From Pisolithus tinctorius (lineage: Eukaryota > Basidiomycota > Agaricomycetes > Boletales > Pisolithaceae), in contig JANFAH010000081.1 in NCBI GenBank assembly GCA_024663395.1, positions 62,001-126,000 of the forward strand: DNA of 64,000 nucleotides. The letters run 5' to 3'. The position numbers were made by a program, and so were the translations under genes. Positions 11,393 to 21,741 of this stretch are shown here, piece by piece; position 1 is the first letter of the stretch, and each line of letters starts with the position of its first letter. The notes beneath the pieces were generated by a model, which made no database searches, was not told the DNA's origin, and saw only the letters and a list, made by a program, of their open reading frames with translations.

Positions 11393-13488
11393 ATGGGTGT
11401 TACAGGCCTTTGGCAGGTAAGTCTGGAGGCTGAATATTTGTACTACTTTACATGCAAATTTGGCTTCGGTAGGCAGTCGCTCCAGCAGCAAAGAAATATT
11501 CTCTGCGAGATCTCACGGTCAACCACATGTTTAATCCGGATGGTACAAAACGCTCTGAACATCCATTCAGGATTGGTGTTGATGCCAGGTATGTTCCCAG
11601 GTGCTCCAATGTAATCTGCTGGTCTCGGACTTAAATATTTTTACCTGGTCGGTCCAACTCTGAAAGCTTATGGATGGCCAATTGCCAGCACTCGTTTTGA
11701 CATGGACATGCGCAGTGTGGGCAGAACCCGGAGTTGAGGACGCTCTTTTACAAGTTGGCGCACCTGTATTGCACCCCAGCCAACATCCTCTTCGTTTTTG
11801 ATGGCCCGCAAAAGCCAGCAATCAAGCGGGGCAAGAAGGTTGTCACTATTCCACCATGGCTTACAACGTACTTCAAGGACTTTGCTAGTGCTTTCGGATT
11901 TCGGACACATGAGGTGAGGCTGAACCTATCGGACCAGTGACTGCCAGTGTCATCGTCATTTCTACAAATTTGTTCTATAGGCAGCAGGCGAGGCAGAGGC
12001 AGAGCTAGCTGCCCTCAATCAGTTAGGGGTTATTGATGCTGTCTGGACTGAGGATAGTGATGCGTTGGTATTTGGCGCTCTAACTGTGTTCCAAAGGCAG
12101 GTGACCAGATCGTGCCGAGCTCCTTCTTCAAGCTAACTTATTACATTGATGTGTTAACAGTGACAACGACGATGACAAGTCTGTTCTAATGTATTCCGCT
12201 AATGGTTTGGCACAAGAGTCCGCTGTTGCATTGACAAAGGGTGGGCTACTGCTAATGGCCCTCTTCTGCGGTGGAGATTACAATGTAAGTTCATGCTTGC
12301 CCACTGGCCACTGACAGGCGCTGTGCAACTCACATTGGTCACATGACAGAATGGCCTCTTGCGTTGTGGATGGAAGACAACTCGTGTGCTTGCTCAACAT
12401 GGTGTTGGAGATGAGCTGCTACGTGCGGCGACCACTACTGCGAATGAGGATGATCTTACCACATTCCTTGGACCTTGGGTCAAGCACGTCCGTGATCTCC
12501 TCACTGAGATGGGTTGTAAGAAACTTTCTGCCACCTTTCCAAGCGACTTTCCCTCCCCTGCTGTTGTCCTGGCATATGTTAAGCCCTCGATCACGTTCAC
12601 GTGCGCCGATCCTGGGCCTCCTCAAGCCTTGTCAATGCTGCTCAGAACACTGCAAGGAATCAACCTGGAACGACTGGCTTTCCTGTGCGAGTTCCGCTTT
12701 GGGTGGTCTAGAGGTGGACCACCTGTCCCAGTCCACACCATCGAATCTTCTGGTACACTCGGAAAGCTGAAGAACCTGGTCTACGAGGGAGTTTGTATTC
12801 GCAATCTATGTGGTGTGAGTAGGCTATACCATGTCATAGTATGAATTTGAAGGCTGCCGTTAATTGTCATGTCACCATTAATGCTAAATTGCTAAATTGT
12901 GATCTACAGGTGGACGGAGCAGACTCGGACACTCTAGGTAACATATGCCCCCAGGGTCCATTTGAGTCTTCTTCCAAGTCGCATCCAGTGTGGCAGGGCT
13001 TCACGCTCGATTCAGTTCTTTGTATTTGCTCACAACGTGAAGTTGCTGCCTCAGGACAGGTACTGGTACAACACCGCTTGGAGATCGACACCACGCCGTT
13101 AGCGCTCCCTGCAAAACGTGGTGTTGCTCGAGTACTGAGCATGCCAGATGGTGTTCCCCAGGCTGGATTATTTGCAGATTCCGCACCCAGCACTCACCCA
13201 GCACCGAGCACTCACCGGGTCTGGATGCCAGATCCGGTGGTCAGGTTTGCACTCCCAGGTTTGCTCGCAACTGGGCTGACAAAGCATGACACCGAGGAAC
13301 CAAGCTGTTCTGCACAGCAAAGGCCAAGTCATGGCAAGGAGATGATTGAACTCACAGACAGCGATTCCAAGACTGAAAGAGAGATCATTGAACTTACAGA
13401 TAGCGATTCCGAGACTGAGAGAAAGAATAGTAGCAGTGGTGGCCACACATTTGACTTGGGTGTCATTGAGCTCACAGATTCAGAATAA
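11393..13488 (+). pseudogene. XPG/GEN1-like structure-specific nuclease, one in-frame stop
   Basis: Exon 1 (11393-11416) encodes MGVTGLWQ, the FEN1/XPG N-terminal signature. Exon 2 (11473-11588) contains GVDA, followed in exon 3 (from 11667) by NPELRTLF and VFDGPQKPAIKRGKK. The XPG-I region is GEAEAELAAL...TEDSDALVFG (from 11981) with its metal-binding acidic residues, and GGDYN then opens the helix-hairpin-helix part (exons from 12161 and 12350). The last exon (12910-13488) is low in complexity and ends with three IELTDSD-like repeats that resemble SUMO-interacting motifs. An in-frame TGA at 11698-11700, between DASLW and the NPELR block, breaks the gene; a 22-nt excision would be the only splice escape and is too short. 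The junction at about 12097-12160 works in phase only with a GC donor. Probably inactive nuclease copy. Confidence 0.75.
13345..13488 (+). other. Three SUMO-interaction-like motifs at the XPG-like C-terminus
   Basis: MIELTDSD (about 13342-13365), IIELTDSD (about 13384-13407) and VIELTDSE (about 13462-13485) are hydrophobic cores followed by acidic/serine residues. This fits the known SIM consensus; the function here is inferred. Confidence 0.5.
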
Positions 13489-13888
13489 AAACAGACACGA
13501 AATGCTTGATACAACGCACGCACGATCTATGTCTCGTACCACAGGGTTATGTATGCTAGATAATATGCAGCTACACCAGAGTCTGCTGACTTTGACCAAG
13601 CAATGTGGTAGTTACCACAAAAGCAGTTACAGAATTCATGGCAACTACCACTTCCCAATATAGACAATGCCCCCTGAGTGACAACCTCTGTCGGTGTTTG
13701 AAAAAAATTCAGATTGGAATGTTCCCACGGTGGGTTACCCTGTCACAAATATTGATAATTTGCACCTGTACTGTGGCTATACAGATGAGCATGTGACCAG
13801 TAGATGTGATGGTCACATGATGAGTGACATAAGCAGGGATGACCCTAGATCACGTGATTGTTACGTAATTGATTACGTGATGACGATC

Positions 13889-14231
13889 CTCCGGAGCGTT
13901 CTGTTACGTAATGTGTCACGTGATCGTGGGAAAATATGCATGTGACTTAATCAATGTCACATGACAAGGTACAATCATAGATCATCCAACCTATTACATA
14001 ATGATCACATGTCAGTTTCTCCCCAGAACACTTGGTTATGTAATGGGTCACATGATTGTGAGACAATAGACATGTGACCACTCCTGCAGCATCACATGAC
14101 AAGGTACAATTGTAGATCATGTGACCTTTTACATAATGATCATGTGGCAATAACTCTCCGGACCATTGGCTTATGTAATAGGTCACATGACTGTACTCAT
14201 CATGTGATCTCACCTCTAGCACTCTGCACAT
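13889..14231 (+). repeat. Tandem repeats of 130-137 bp in the left palindrome arm
   Basis: Three units begin at about 13889, 14019 and 14156 with CTCCGGA/CTCCCCA. Each contains a TTACGTAA- or TTATGTAA-type octamer and TCACGTGA- or TCACATGA-type octamers at corresponding places. The third unit is partial. Confidence 0.75.
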
Positions 14232-15429
14232 GACTCAATCCATATCACATGACCAGCAATCCCACCCCTATTCGCATGCTGGGCATTTGTGGCTGTGCTA
14301 AAAATGCGAATTGTGTCCCCACCCATTCAATTCTTGACATATGGATCTGAATTTTTGTGTGTAGAGTAGGTTACCATGTTGCTACACATTGTCAAAGACA
14401 CAGGCTGTCTGGTCCAGCAGTTGCTGAGATATAATGGAAATGAAAATGCTAACAAAACATCACACCATTCAACTTACACATCCTTCATGCCACATCTGAA
14501 ACTTCAGGAGGGTTGAAGAAGATTCCTGCAATGCATGTCCAAAGTTTCAAGTTTATCCATTTAGAATTGAGTGAACAGCAAGCCAAATACTGATCCCAGA
14601 AGCGTGGGAAAGCTTCAAAAAGAGAAAATAAAATAGTGGAGATTTTGAAAACATATCAAAAACAAAGCACAGCACATCCCACAGTGCAGCTACCACTACC
14701 AGAACTTAGGTGAGGGATATTGGGACATGGTGGAAGATATTAGTAACAAGTGCCTGATGTGATACTCACTGCAAATGGTCAAAAATGCGAAATGGTACAC
14801 TTGACTCATTGAGACAATGGGAGATTTATGCCAGTGCAAGGTCAACACCACTACCCCATTGCACACATTTTCGCAATTTTGACATGTTTAAGTGGATATC
14901 TCACCAGGCACATGGTGCCAACATGGTAGGCCATATTGCTGCATTCCTCACCCAAAGTCTGGGGTTGGCAGGGTCACTGTGATGTGTGCAAATCCACATT
15001 TTTGATATGTTTTCAAAATCTCCATATGTTATTTTGGGACTTTTTCCCACTTTCCCACACTCTTGAATCTTTATTTTGCATCTTGCTCTCTCAGATCTGA
15101 GTGGGGTGACACCAAACTTTGTCTATGAATTGATATGCATATGTCCAACCCTTCTGAAGTGTCAGATATGGCATGAAGGATGTGTAAGATGAATGATGTA
15201 ATGTTTTGTTAGCATTTTCATTTCCATTATATCTCAGCAACTGCTGGACAAGACCAGCTGTGCCTTTGACAATGTGTAGCAACATGGTAACCTACTCTAC
15301 ACACAAAAATTCAGACCCATATGTCAAGAATTGAATGGGTGGGGACACAATTCGCATTTTTAGCACAGCCACAAATGCCCAGCATGCGAATAGGGGTGGG
15401 ATTGCTGGTCATGTGATATGGATTGAGTC

Positions 15430-15772
15430 ATGTGCAGAGTGCTAGAGGTGAGATCACATGATGAGTACAGTCATGTGACCTATTACATAAGCCAATGGTC
15501 CGGAGAGTTATTGCCACATGATCATTATGTAAAAGGTCACATGATCTACAATTGTACCTTGTCATGTGATGCTGCAGGAGTGGTCACATGTCTATTGTCT
15601 CACAATCATGTGACCCATTACATAACCAAGTGTTCTGGGGAGAAACTGACATGTGATCATTATGTAATAGGTTGGATGATCTATGATTGTACCTTATCAT
15701 GTGACATTGATTAAGTCACATGCATATTTTCCCACGATCACGTGACACATTACGTAACAGAACGCTCCGGAG
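15430..15772 (-). repeat. Mirror copy of the 130-137 bp tandem repeats in the right arm
   Basis: This is the inverted, apparently identical counterpart of 13889-14231, as expected from the palindrome's pairing sum of 29661. Confidence 0.75.
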
Positions 15773-16056
15773 GATCGTCATCACGTAATCAATTACGTAA
15801 CAATCACGTGATCTAGGGTCATCCCTGCTTATGTCACTCATCATGTGACCATCACATCTACTGGTCACATGCTCATCTGTATAGCCACAGTACAGGTGCA
15901 AATTATCAATATTTGTGACAGGGTAACCCACCGTGGGAACATTCCAATCTGAATTTTTTTCAAACACCGACAGAGGTTGTCACTCAGGGGGCATTGTCTA
16001 TATTGGGAAGTGGTAGTTGCCATGAATTCTGTAACTGATTTTGTGGTAATTACCAT

Positions 16057-16323
16057 GGTCATTTGGTCAAAATCAGCTGATACGGCTGCTGTGGGGTCAC
16101 CAATGTCAGCGAGCGTGAAGGCGAGAACAGTCCCATCACCAAGTGTTAGCGTGTGAACGACAGAAGACGGATCGGTAGCCATGACAGTAGGAGAGGTGTC
16201 TCCACTCGCCGGTGAGGGACAGCGAGCTTCGGCAGATGGGGAGGGGAGACCAGGTGATTGACTCGCAGGGGCCCGTGCAACGCTCATACCTGACAGTGCA
16301 CCTAGTGGCCTGCCACCGTGACC
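16057..16323 (-). pseudogene. SAP-domain gene, 3' fragment left of the transposon
   Basis: On the minus strand the frame entering from 16323 (GHGGRPLGALSGM) is in phase with the 5' fragment that stops at 23894 (ending AVAVTTGH), once one copy of the GTGACC duplication is removed. It continues with a Pro/Ser-rich linker and LTLGDGTVLAFTLADIG before running into the palindrome arm. The original 3' end is not clear because the arm starts here. Codon structure is open across 267 bases. It is the downstream half of the gene described at 23894-24424. Confidence 0.65.
16318..16323 (+). repeat. Target-site duplication, left copy (GTGACC)
   Basis: GTGACC immediately precedes the terminal TATGACG of the left TIR. 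The same six bases follow the right TIR. Confidence 0.9.
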
Positions 16324-16578
16324 TATGACGCTGCATCTGTAACAAATCGTTACGCGTTTTTCCGATGGCCCCCGCGTTTTTTTCTTACGTACCGTGCGCA
16401 TTTCGCTTACCCTGCGCGTTTTTTTCGTGCACCGCGCGCGTTTTCGGAGAATATTCATGTAATATAAAACATACTGCGCGTTTTTTTTGTGTACCATGCG
16501 CATATTTCAGAGTCCACTGCACACACTATATAAAATATAGTGTGCAAGATTTACGTAAGCCGTCTACATGCGAAGTAC
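16324..16578 (+). repeat. Left terminal inverted repeat (255 bp)
   Basis: It starts TATGACGCTGCATCTGTAAC. Within the first 180 bp there are five spaced copies of a CGCGTTTT-type motif, likely transposase-binding sites. A short hairpin-like ACACACTATATAAAATATA stretch lies near 16522-16540. Confidence 0.9.
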
Positions 16579-16599
16579 CAAGGATGAGTTCATTACATG

Positions 16600-17615
16600 T
16601 CAATCAACTACAAACACATCGTCGAACAGAGGTTCCTTGATAAGACGACCTGCCAAATCCTGACAGGTGGCTTCAATAAGCGTGTCTTCATGAAGAAACG
16701 CCTTCTCCGTTTTGCAAAAATCAAGCATGTGCCTCCAGCAGTCTGGGCAGACACGTCCGTAGTCGAATTGTTGGAATTGTTGCATTGCATCGGCATATGA
16801 AAGAGGGTTACGTCCGTCGAGCAGAAACCGACCCATGCCATTCCACCAGACCTGTCGCCAGTCATTGTTGCAGGCCCTCCGGTCCTGGCAACGCTTCGAG
16901 TGGACCATCGTTGGAGGTTCACATGCCACAATGTGGCGGTGAAGGTCAAGTCGCTCTTTGACCATGATGAGAGTATTCCAGACAGGGGAGGTAAGAAGAT
17001 TGCAATCTAAGTCATTCAGGTGAAGCCGAATAAGCCGGTTGAATGCGTATTGGAAGGTTTCCTTAATCTGATATTTCAGCGAGACGGAGACCAACTTGTC
17101 GGGAGCAATAGCCCAGCGGCGGCTTTTGAGTCGACCGAGGGCGTAATCGCGAGCGGCCTTCGACTGGTACTTCCGACTTAGTTCGAGCAGCTGAAATATC
17201 ATTTCGTCCCGCATTTTCGAAGTGTCTGGACGCCACCTGAGAATAACGAATGGTTCATGACGATGCACCTGCTCGTAGGTTAAACAGACTCACTTGTTGT
17301 AGCAAACCGACAGGAATAATTCGAACACTTCAGCCGCGACTTCAGGGATGACAATTGGCTGCTCATCACTTTTTCCGTCAACTGGGTCGAGTCCAGCATC
17401 GCGGTTGGCGCCAAACATATCCCTGAAGGTCATGGACTGGTCCGAGAGAACGCTTTTGTGGACTTTAAATAACATATTTTCAACCTACAGGCAAATGCCA
17501 TTTCGATAATGAGCGGTAGGTAGAAAGGGAGGTACATATAGCTCACCAGAAAAACATGAGTGCCGTCAAGGTAATAAAACATTGGATGGTGTCGGGGACT
17601 CGGAGCAGTAGTCAT
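16600..17615 (-). CDS. BTB/POZ-domain protein carried by the transposon
   Basis: Three exons (17615-17547, 17484-17294, 17236-16600) give 298 residues. The first two exons encode the BTB core typical of mushroom-forming fungi: FLVENMLFKVHKSVLSDQS, then MTFRDMFG and a VIPEVAAEVFELFLSVCYN segment. The third exon has the helical part that follows it (LLELSRKYQSKAARDYAL) and a Cys-containing tail (CNNDWRQVWW, CPDCWRHML) near the C-terminus. BTB domains dimerise and often recruit cullin-3 ligases or act as chromatin adaptors; the partner here is unknown. The gene lies just inside the left TIR and is divergent from the PD-(D/E)XK-like gene. Start is the only ATG before the BTB core that splices in frame. 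No lesion seen. Confidence 0.8.
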
Positions 17616-17787
17616 GTTGTTGAGTGAGGGAGTTGTTGGATAATGGTTGTTGAGTGAGAAAGTCGCTGGATAAAGTACTTGTCGGGACAAGTTGCTAACT
17701 TACATAAGCAAGCCACTTCCAGTGCCCTTTGCTAGGCTTGAAGCTTCAGCTTTCTCACCCAACCTCGGGTGTCAAGGTGAACAAAGA
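17616..17787. promoter_or_regulatory. 172-bp shared promoter region of BTB and PD-(D/E)XK-like genes
   Basis: The two start codons face away from each other across 172 bp. The segment next to the BTB start contains repeated GTTGTTGAGTGAG-like units (17616-17660). No clear TATA box is visible. Joint expression is inferred from the layout. Confidence 0.5.
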
Positions 17788-19325
17788 ATGAGAAAGAAAT
17801 ACCGGAAGCCACCTTTCCTTTCTACTGAACTGAATGGGCTGCCAACCTCATCCCCTATGCCTGGATCACCCCCTATACCTGGAGAGGCTCTTCCCATTTC
17901 GCAATCTGTCAAATCTGGTGCCATAGTCACGCAGCCCGCCTCTTCCTCACCCATCTCTCCGATAAATTTACTAGATCGTGGTAAGGACACGAGAATTACA
18001 ACTGTATTCTGTGACTGATCATTCATCAAGCGAAATGCAAGGAAATCATTCAGATTGTTTCTGGCGCCCAACAAGAATATGTAGTGGTAAGCCGGACTAA
18101 TTGCACATATTTCAAGGGTTTAAAGGGTATCTGAGAGTAGTATGAAGGTGTATCTATTGGTGATTACATGTATATCATGAATCGCTTAGGAATCTATGGA
18201 CACCAGAAAATGTGCAACAGGTGTGTTGTTTGTCGTTACCGTATCGCCTATATCCAGGCAACTAATCTCTTTCTTCTGAACATTAGGTTGTCCTATTTCC
18301 CAGATTCCGCGCGTCTTATGGTCTCATCGCCCTCTGCCGTTCACGAGGCCGTCTTAAGCGCTATGTTGGGGAACCTACATACCATCTTGGACACTATCCC
18401 GGTTCCTAAAACTACGATCGACTGTCTAACTATGTCCGCGAACACGATCAGAACACCATCACTGCGCGGGATTCCGGACTTAACGCTTATGATCTGTACT
18501 AAGGGTGGTTTGGTGGGGCGACCGGTTTGGGTGATGGAGTGCGCGTTCTCGCAGAGCGATAACGATGTCATGCGAAAGCTGCGCGCTTACGCCCAGGATC
18601 TCCCTGACGTCCTTGTCATTGGCAAACTTCTTATCAAGCAAGCGGAACGATATCGCAGCCCGGGTTCAAACGCTTCTATTGCTCCGCGACTTCGCTCGTC
18701 ACCTTTGATGACGCAGCTCGAATGGACAAGCCACCACGGGGCAGACGAATTTAGTCATATTGTCGTCGACGGCCACACATGGTTTTCCCTATCCTCAGTA
18801 GAAATCCATGTCTGGATACGTCAGGAAGACGGGTCAAAGATCAATGTAGATCGCTTGGATGACGATGGGTATGCAGTTGGTGTCTGTCTTGCCATTCATC
18901 GCGCGCAGATATGACGTGTTGACCTTCATCTGTATTCCTGATCAGACACTTTACCCTACCGTCGATCTCGATGGCATCAACAATGCCTTCCGGCGTGGCC
19001 TCGAGCGTATCAAGGAGGCTATTCTTTTGGAGTTGGCAGCTGGTGCAGACCGTGAATTTTTTGATAGCATGGCGATATGGTCACCCCCCGACTCTCCTGT
19101 TAATATCACTTCCTTAAGGAACGGCCTGATCTATGGGGCCTGGACCACAGCGTATCAACGATATGCGGAGTGGCACGATACGCTCGATAAAAAACCGTAC
19201 AACGGGACACGAGGCCGTTCCCGAACCTCTCGCCGTCGCCGTACATCCCGCAATGTAAGTACTTCCGTTCAATTCCGCGGACTTGTCTAAGTACTTTATT
19301 GCAGCATCTCGAACAGAGGGACTAG
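17788..19325 (+). CDS. PD-(D/E)XK nuclease-like protein carried by the transposon
   Basis: The protein starts MRKKYRKPPFLSTEL with a Ser/Pro-rich leader, then an exon chain with KEIIQIVSGAQQEYVV, KMCNRLSYFPDSARLM, and the core GIPDLTLMI...VWVMECAFSQSD...MRKLRAYAQ. The PD and E-x-(A/K) order, spaced by about 20 residues and followed by a basic helix, matches the PD-(D/E)XK nuclease fold seen in a family repeated in Agaricomycete genomes. The usual lysine after Glu is Cys-Ala here, so catalysis is uncertain. The last exons carry ELAAGADREFFDS and a basic Arg/Ser-rich tail (SRTSRRRRTSRN), ending HLEQRD. At least five introns are needed. Possible roles are nicking, element mobility or defence; none can be shown. 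Confidence 0.65.
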
Positions 19326-19556
19326 ATATATAATTTTTAGCTCGCTTGTTTGTTATAAATAGCAATGATGCCGATGTACCTACACTTGGTTACTCGGACA
19401 TATGATTGACCATGCTACAGGTTGAGTGACTGTACATAGTTCGATACAATGAAGCTCCATGTAGTCGTTCGGCATTCCCCGCAAGGTTGGCTCCCGGTTT
19501 AATATTGATGGCGACTTAATATTCGACCCAGATCCTGCAGACCTCTTGTTGGGGTG
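19326..19556. promoter_or_regulatory. Spacer upstream of the transposase gene
   Basis: A 231-bp spacer lies between the PD-(D/E)XK-like stop and the transposase ATG. It presumably includes the transposase promoter; no clear TATA element is seen. Confidence 0.3.
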
Positions 19557-21604
19557 ATGAGCTCCACCACCCTGCTAGCGTTCCCCCCCCTTCCGCAGCG
19601 CAGTCTTGGCAGATGGCCAGCTGATATCGACGCCGCTCACAGAACCCTCAAGAAGATGTATGATCAAGCTCTTTACGTCCTCCGGTCTGATGACGGTTTT
19701 CCAAATCCCACTCGGGTCTCATTCCACATTGACGCACTCACTTCAACTGCGCTCCCTATCCTCGAAGCACTTGTTCCTTGTAGTAGTGCTAGTCATGATG
19801 GGAATGAATATTTGCCTCAAGGCTGGGTAGTGAGTGTTGCCGAGCTCATTGGAAAGGCGGTACGAGATCTCCAGGACATGGCACATGTCGTTGACACACT
19901 GTTCGTCCGATTCTCTGTTAGCGTGCCGTGCTGACTTGTTTGCTAGTGAACAGCAGGAACTTAGTTTCCCCGAGCTCGTAACGGAGTTCAAGGACGGTCA
20001 ACAAGGACGGCCCCAGAAGTCCATCTCCCTCGACTTCCTTATCGAAGTTGTTATGAACAATAGCCGCCACATCAATCTCAGTGAACTCGCCCGTATCCTA
20101 GGTGTTAGTCGTATGACGCTTTGGCGAACCATGCGGAAACATGGTCTGAAACGGAGCTACACTTTGTTAAGCAATGACGAGCTGGACGTACTTGTAAAGG
20201 CATTCAAGATACGTAAACCCGAGTCTGGCTTCCGCTATTTACTTGGCCACCTACGGCGTAATGGGATTCGCATCCAACAAAAGCGGATATGGCAATCATT
20301 GCGTCGTGTCGATAGACTAGGTCGACATTTACGTGAACGTCGTGTTATTAAACGCAGGGCGTATCACGTCAAGAGATCGAATGCGCTCTGGCATATTGAC
20401 GGACATCACAAACTCATTCGGTGGGGATTTGTGATTCACGGACTTATCGATGGCTACTGTCGAACGGTGCGTATTCTGGTGTATTGGTACGTTCTATTAT
20501 GGATTAGATTGTTTTTCAGATCACTGGCTTACGAGCAAGTACAAATAACTATGCATCAACTGTTCTCAACCTATTCCTTGATGCACAGGCAGAATATGGC
20601 CTGCCGTCACGCATGAGAGGTGACCGCGGAGGAGAAAACATTGATGTAGCTATGTACATGGTGGCCGGACGGGGTCCCAACCGTGGATCGTTCATTTGGG
20701 GATCGTAAGTCACTACTAGAACCTCTGTCTTCATGGTTACCTTTTGATGTCTGTAGATCTACCCGAAACTCCAGGATCGAGCGCCTGTGGGTTGAAGTTG
20801 GAACCCAATTTGTACGTCGATGGCGGGGATTTTTTCTTCGGTGTGAGAGATGTCACCGCCTTGATGTCGAAAACAGCTGCCATCTGTGGCTCATTCAAAA
20901 GCTCTTTCTCAGGGCCATTAACGATGACTGCGAAGAGTTTCGGCAAGAGTGGAATCTTCACCCTATTAGTGGCATGACCAATAATAAAAGTCCACAGGTG
21001 TGTCATAGTGCCATTTATGTGATGGATCGCACTTAATTTTTGTGACATTATCTGTAAGGATTTACGACTTATTAGTCGTGCTAAGCTAGGAGAGTACCAT
21101 GATGATTGTAAGGGCATCCATCCCCTGACCATTGAACGGTATTACGGTGTTCATGGACATGAACGGATCCGTCGGAATGGCCAAACTGGTGCTGGACATC
21201 CTCCTGATGAGGACCCAGAGTCAGATGACGAAGAAATTATTGCGGATAGACGTGATGGAATCTTACAAAGCTTGGAAGCTGACCTCCAGGATCAGGTCCG
21301 TCACGATGCAGTGGAAGTTCCAGGCAATGGATTACCCTTTGCATGTGCAGAAGACGAGGCCGAATTTTGGTCTGTGCTCGAGCGCGTAGTGCTTGAAGAT
21401 ATCACACCTACTGGATATGGGCTGCTACCGGAGGAGCTTGCAGGAGATGAATCAACAATAGAATGCATTCCACTTGGTCGGCGCGGTACACGATCTGTTA
21501 CTGTATCGTTGGAGGACCCGATATGGGCGAGACGGGCAAAGATTTGGTGCCAAGCCCTTGCTACGTTAACTCTATTCGAGATTGGTCATAACTTGAACCT
21601 GTAG
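19557..21604 (+). CDS. IS3-like rve-type DDE transposase
   Basis: Exon 1 (19557-19900) encodes a helical N-terminal region. Exon 2 (from 19947) has an HTH ([20 protein letters not shown]), then an IS3-type HTH_21-like part ([20 protein letters not shown]). The catalytic rve core follows with all three acidic residues: D in WHIDGHHK, D in RGDRGGEN, and E in RNSRIERLW after a splice junction. Then come [23 protein letters not shown] and an acidic C-terminal segment ([10 protein letters not shown]), ending NLNL. Introns of about 45-60 nt join in phase, with no stops, so the enzyme looks intact. It should cut and join the 255-bp ends of the element. It is transcribed toward the right end with the Cys-rich gene. 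Start is the first ATG of the open exon. Confidence 0.85.
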
Positions 21605-21741
21605 TTCGTCTTACGTTACGTGGGAAAAAATGGCAATATTAATAGTTTGGACAAGTCGTGTGCTGCTCTCGTCTCTCTCTTCCCTCAGTTTGCTTGTTGC
21701 TCTTTTATGCCATTCTGCACAACGACAGTCAGGCTTTTCTG

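Larger units (their letters stand above)
13606..16056. repeat. 2.45-kb palindrome (inverted repeat, arms about 1.2 kb)
   Basis: Positions on the two sides pair with a constant sum of 29661, so the centre is at 14830/14831. Frames of 83 and 94 codons at 13694-14231 have identical copies on the other strand at 15430-15967. The outer arms are therefore almost identical over at least 540 bp. Towards the centre (14250-14830 versus 14830-15410) the arms are still alignable but clearly diverged with small indels. Similarity extends slightly beyond the edges: TTTGACCAA occurs on both sides at about 13590 and, inverted, at about 16065. The 94-codon frames are not counted as genes because they are repeat-borne. 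Confidence 0.9.

Noticed and set aside
13947..14231. 94-codon frame, with an identical copy at 15430-15714 on the other strand, as a duplicated gene
   Set aside because: It lies wholly inside the octamer-rich tandem repeats of the palindrome and shows no protein motif; identity is explained by the palindrome.
13606..16056. Foldback transposon with a target-site duplication at the palindrome edges
   Set aside because: Bases outside 13606 and 16056 do not form a direct repeat; instead inverted similarity continues weakly outward.
16365..16640. 91-codon frame repeated at 23628-23852
   Set aside because: It is the translation of the transposon's terminal inverted repeats, not a gene.
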